A stretch of 64,000 nucleotides of DNA from Mameliella sp. MMSF_3455 (GTDB taxonomy: Bacteria > Pseudomonadota > Alphaproteobacteria > Rhodobacterales > Rhodobacteraceae). Shown here piece by piece: positions 62,183 to 64,000 of the stretch (position 1 is its first letter; each line of letters opens with the position of its first letter). The notes under the pieces were generated by a model, which worked only from the letters and a program-made list of their open reading frames with translations, was not told the origin of the DNA and ran no database searches. A program made the translations under genes and the position numbers. The stretch spans positions 142,909 to 206,908 of the forward strand of contig NZ_JASHJL010000005.1 of assembly GCF_030733205.1 (NCBI RefSeq). The letters are read 5' to 3'.

Positions 62183-63220
62183 TTGACAGATCATGACCTG
62201 GCCGGCCTTGGATGGTCGGCCCATTTCGCACGCCAGTTTGGCGACGGCGACCGGGGCCTGGCCCCTGCCCGCCTCTCCGAGGTGCACCGCGACCGCCTGC
62301 GCGCCCTGACCCCCGAGGGCGCCATCGGCCTGCTGCCCAGCGCCCCCACCGGCGCCTATGCCGTGGGCGATTGGGTGCTGGGTGACGGCACCCGCGCGGT
62401 CCGCCGGCTGGCGCCTACCAGCGACCTCACTCGCCGCGCCGCCGGACGCGAGGCGAAACTCCAGCGGATCGCGGCGAATGTCGACACGCTGGGCATCGTC
62501 ACAAGCTGCAACGCCGATTTCAACATCGCGCGGCTGGAACGCTACCTGGCGCTGGCCCATACGGCCGGCTGCCTGCCGCTGGTGGTGCTGACCAAGGCCG
62601 ACATGACCGAGGACGCGGGCGATTACCTGCGCCGGGCGGAACGGCTCTCGCCGCTGGTGACCGCCGTCGCGCTGGATGCAACCGACCCGCAGGAGGTCAC
62701 CCGCCTCGCCCCCTGGTGCAAGGGCGGGCAGACTCTGGCGCTGGTCGGCTCTTCGGGCGTGGGCAAGACGACCCTGCGCAACGCGCTGACCGGCGAAGAG
62801 GCCGGAACGCAGGGCATCCGCGAGGATGACGCCAAGGGCCGCCACACCACCACCTCCCGCAGCCTGGTGCCGACACGGGCGGGCGGCTGGCTGATCGACA
62901 CGCCGGGGATGCGCGAACTGCAATTGGCGGATGCGGACGAGGGCATCGGCGCCGTCTTCGCGGACATCGAGGACCTGGCCCGCCTCTGCCGCTTTCGCGA
63001 CTGTGCCCATTCCGGTGAACCCGGCTGCGCGGTCCAGAAGGCCATCGGCAGCGGCACACTCGATCCCGACCGCCTCTCCCGTTGGGAAAAGCTGCGGCGC
63101 GAGGACCGCTACAACAGCGAAACCGTGGCAGAGGCCCGGGCGCGCGGCAAGGCCTTTGGCAAGATGGTGCGCGAGATCTCGGCCAGCAAGAAGCGCCGCC
63201 ACGATCCGGGCGCGCCATGA
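62183..63220 (+). CDS. rsgA: Ribosome small-subunit GTPase RsgA
   Basis: RsgA is a circularly permuted GTPase that checks the 30S subunit during assembly. The 345-residue protein has the permuted order G4 (VVLTKADM), G5 region, G1 (GSSGVGKTTL), G2/G3 (DTPGMRELQL), and the C-terminal zinc finger with CRFRDCAHSGEPGCAVQ. An OB-fold precedes it. The start is a TTG at 62183 because no ATG or GTG of the right frame lies near the conserved start; the ribosome binding site (GGGA) is modest. It stands alone on the plus strand. Confidence 0.93.
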   Translation: MTDHDLAGLGWSAHFARQFGDGDRGLAPARLSEVHRDRLRALTPEGAIGLLPSAPTGAYAVGDWVLGDGTRAVRRLAPTSDLTRRAAGREAKLQRIAANVDTLGIVTSCNADFNIARLERYLALAHTAGCLPLVVLTKADMTEDAGDYLRRAERLSPLVTAVALDATDPQEVTRLAPWCKGGQTLALVGSSGVGKTTLRNALTGEEAGTQGIREDDAKGRHTTTSRSLVPTRAGGWLIDTPGMRELQLADADEGIGAVFADIEDLARLCRFRDCAHSGEPGCAVQKAIGSGTLDPDRLSRWEKLRREDRYNSETVAEARARGKAFGKMVREISASKKRRHDPGAP

Positions 63221-64000
63221 CCACGGCGCGGGCAGCCCCCCTGCCCGCGCTTATTTTGCCCCCGATTTTCCCCCCGTGGTCGTTCCGCATGACCTGTTCG
63301 CCGCCCCGCATGGACCAGGTTGCGCACAGCACCGCTACCCGGGCTCGCTGGTGGGGGTGGCGGCACGCACACGGGACGTTCGTGCCTGCCCATTCACCAG
63401 CCTGACCGGGCACAGCGGACAAGCGCAGCACGCGCACTGCATGAAACGCGCGATGGACAGCGGAATCGGCTGCCCGAACGCGCCTTTCCGGCAGGAAAAC
63501 CAGCGCGCTCCTTTGGGCGCCACGGCCTGGGTGGTCTATGCTGCCGTCGTGACGCGCTTCGGCGAACAGGGCAGTCCCATGGCGAGTTCGAATTGCATCG
63601 TCTCAGCCGGGAAAACGGCGGTGCCTTCCGCTGCCCAGCAACCCTGGACAAGACAAACACCGGCGGGCTGCTGATCGTGCATCGTTCGGTCCGGATCCGC
63701 AGGCCCCGGATCCAGATCGACCGCTGCCTTGCCTTGGCACAGGCGATCCACGGTTTGTCGGACGGCCAGTTGCGACCGGCCCGGCAGATCGCTGACCGCA
63801 AGGGCCCGATAGCGGCCGCCGAGACGCCGGATAACCGCGTCAACACCGCCCGCCCCGCCTGTCCCGACTCCATGATGAAACCAGGGTAACGGCGCAGACG
63901 GCACGCTCGCGCCTGCGACCGAGCGACCAGCACCCCGCGCGGCACGCGCCCCTGCTTCTTCTCTCTCGAAATACTCCGGGGAGCGCGAGGGGCTGGCCCC
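63221..64000. other. 780-bp terminal stretch without a supported gene
   Basis: Open frames of up to 250 codons occur on both strands, but their translations (Arg/Ala/Pro/Ser-rich, overlapping in several frames) show no family motif and look like shadow frames. A dispersed repeat (copy F) lies at the right end. Decayed coding sequence is possible. Confidence 0.4.
63952..64000 (-). repeat. Dispersed intergenic element, copy F (runs off the window)
   Basis: Read on the minus strand the copy shows GGGGCCAGCCCC, then CTCCCCGGAGTATTTCGAGA, then GAGAAGAAGC, the same order of modules as the other copies. The right boundary is outside the window. Confidence 0.55.

Overview
The window (about 65% GC, dense gene packing, many 1-8 nt overlaps) looks like the chromosome of a marine Rhodobacterales (Roseobacter-group) alphaproteobacterium. 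The evidence is an ectABC-ask_ect ectoine operon with a divergent MarR regulator, an iscR-led suf operon of the Rhodobacter type, an Irr-type iron control element, bactofilin with an M23 peptidase, and many small conserved alphaproteobacterial genes. I saw no phage, insertion sequence, CRISPR array or replication origin. The genus cannot be fixed from the sequence alone.

Layout. 1-4.2 kb: 3' part of homospermidine synthase, trigger factor, a sulfotransferase-like protein and an exported molybdopterin-fold protein. 4.4-9 kb: a divergent three-gene locus with a membrane-anchored cyclooxygenase-like haem peroxidase (+), and a dihaem c-type cytochrome plus a catalase-related protein (-). This is the most unusual part of the window and resembles an oxylipin or lipid-hydroperoxide pathway. 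9.1-13.5 kb: ectoine biosynthesis and its regulator. 13.8-21.6 kb: signal transduction, comprising an OmpR-type response regulator read in frame with a multi-pass membrane protein, its kinase, a hybrid kinase with PAS, receiver and Hpt domains, and a LuxR-type regulator, separated by long stretches without genes. 22.1 kb: tRNA-Arg(CCG).

22.2-31.4 kb is one long minus-strand Fe-S cluster operon: iscR, NifS-like desulfurase, sufB, a 69-residue protein, sufC, sufD, two Yip1-like membrane proteins and sufS. It ends in a methyltransferase that I read as DsyB, the key enzyme of bacterial DMSP synthesis. If that is right, the window encodes two osmolyte systems, ectoine and DMSP, with the DMSP gene placed behind an iron-controlled operon. 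The iscR promoter carries a perfect 17-bp Irr box overlapping its -10 element, and IscR itself lacks the usual three cluster cysteines.

31.4-51.8 kb holds mainly housekeeping and small-function genes: alpha/beta hydrolases, lpdA, MFS transporters, queA, a giant AsmA-like protein, a Bcp peroxiredoxin, a DUF455 ferritin-like protein, the M23 peptidase-bactofilin pair, an HNH nuclease, an AlkA-type glycosylase overlapping a cobK-like reductase, and others. 51.8-56.3 kb is a tightly overlapping operon: cysS, cimA, methyltransferase, phytoene-synthase-like protein. 56.6 kb: a VOC protein preceded by a textbook SoxR promoter. 57.1-63.2 kb: an MmcQ/YjbR-like protein, mltG, fabF, map, a glycosyltransferase-like protein and rsgA. 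The last 780 bases hold no gene I can support.

Six intergenic copies of a short dispersed element, built around a hairpin next to CTCCGGAGGTATTTT and a GAAGAAG-like tail, run through the window and may act as terminators or REP-like sequences.
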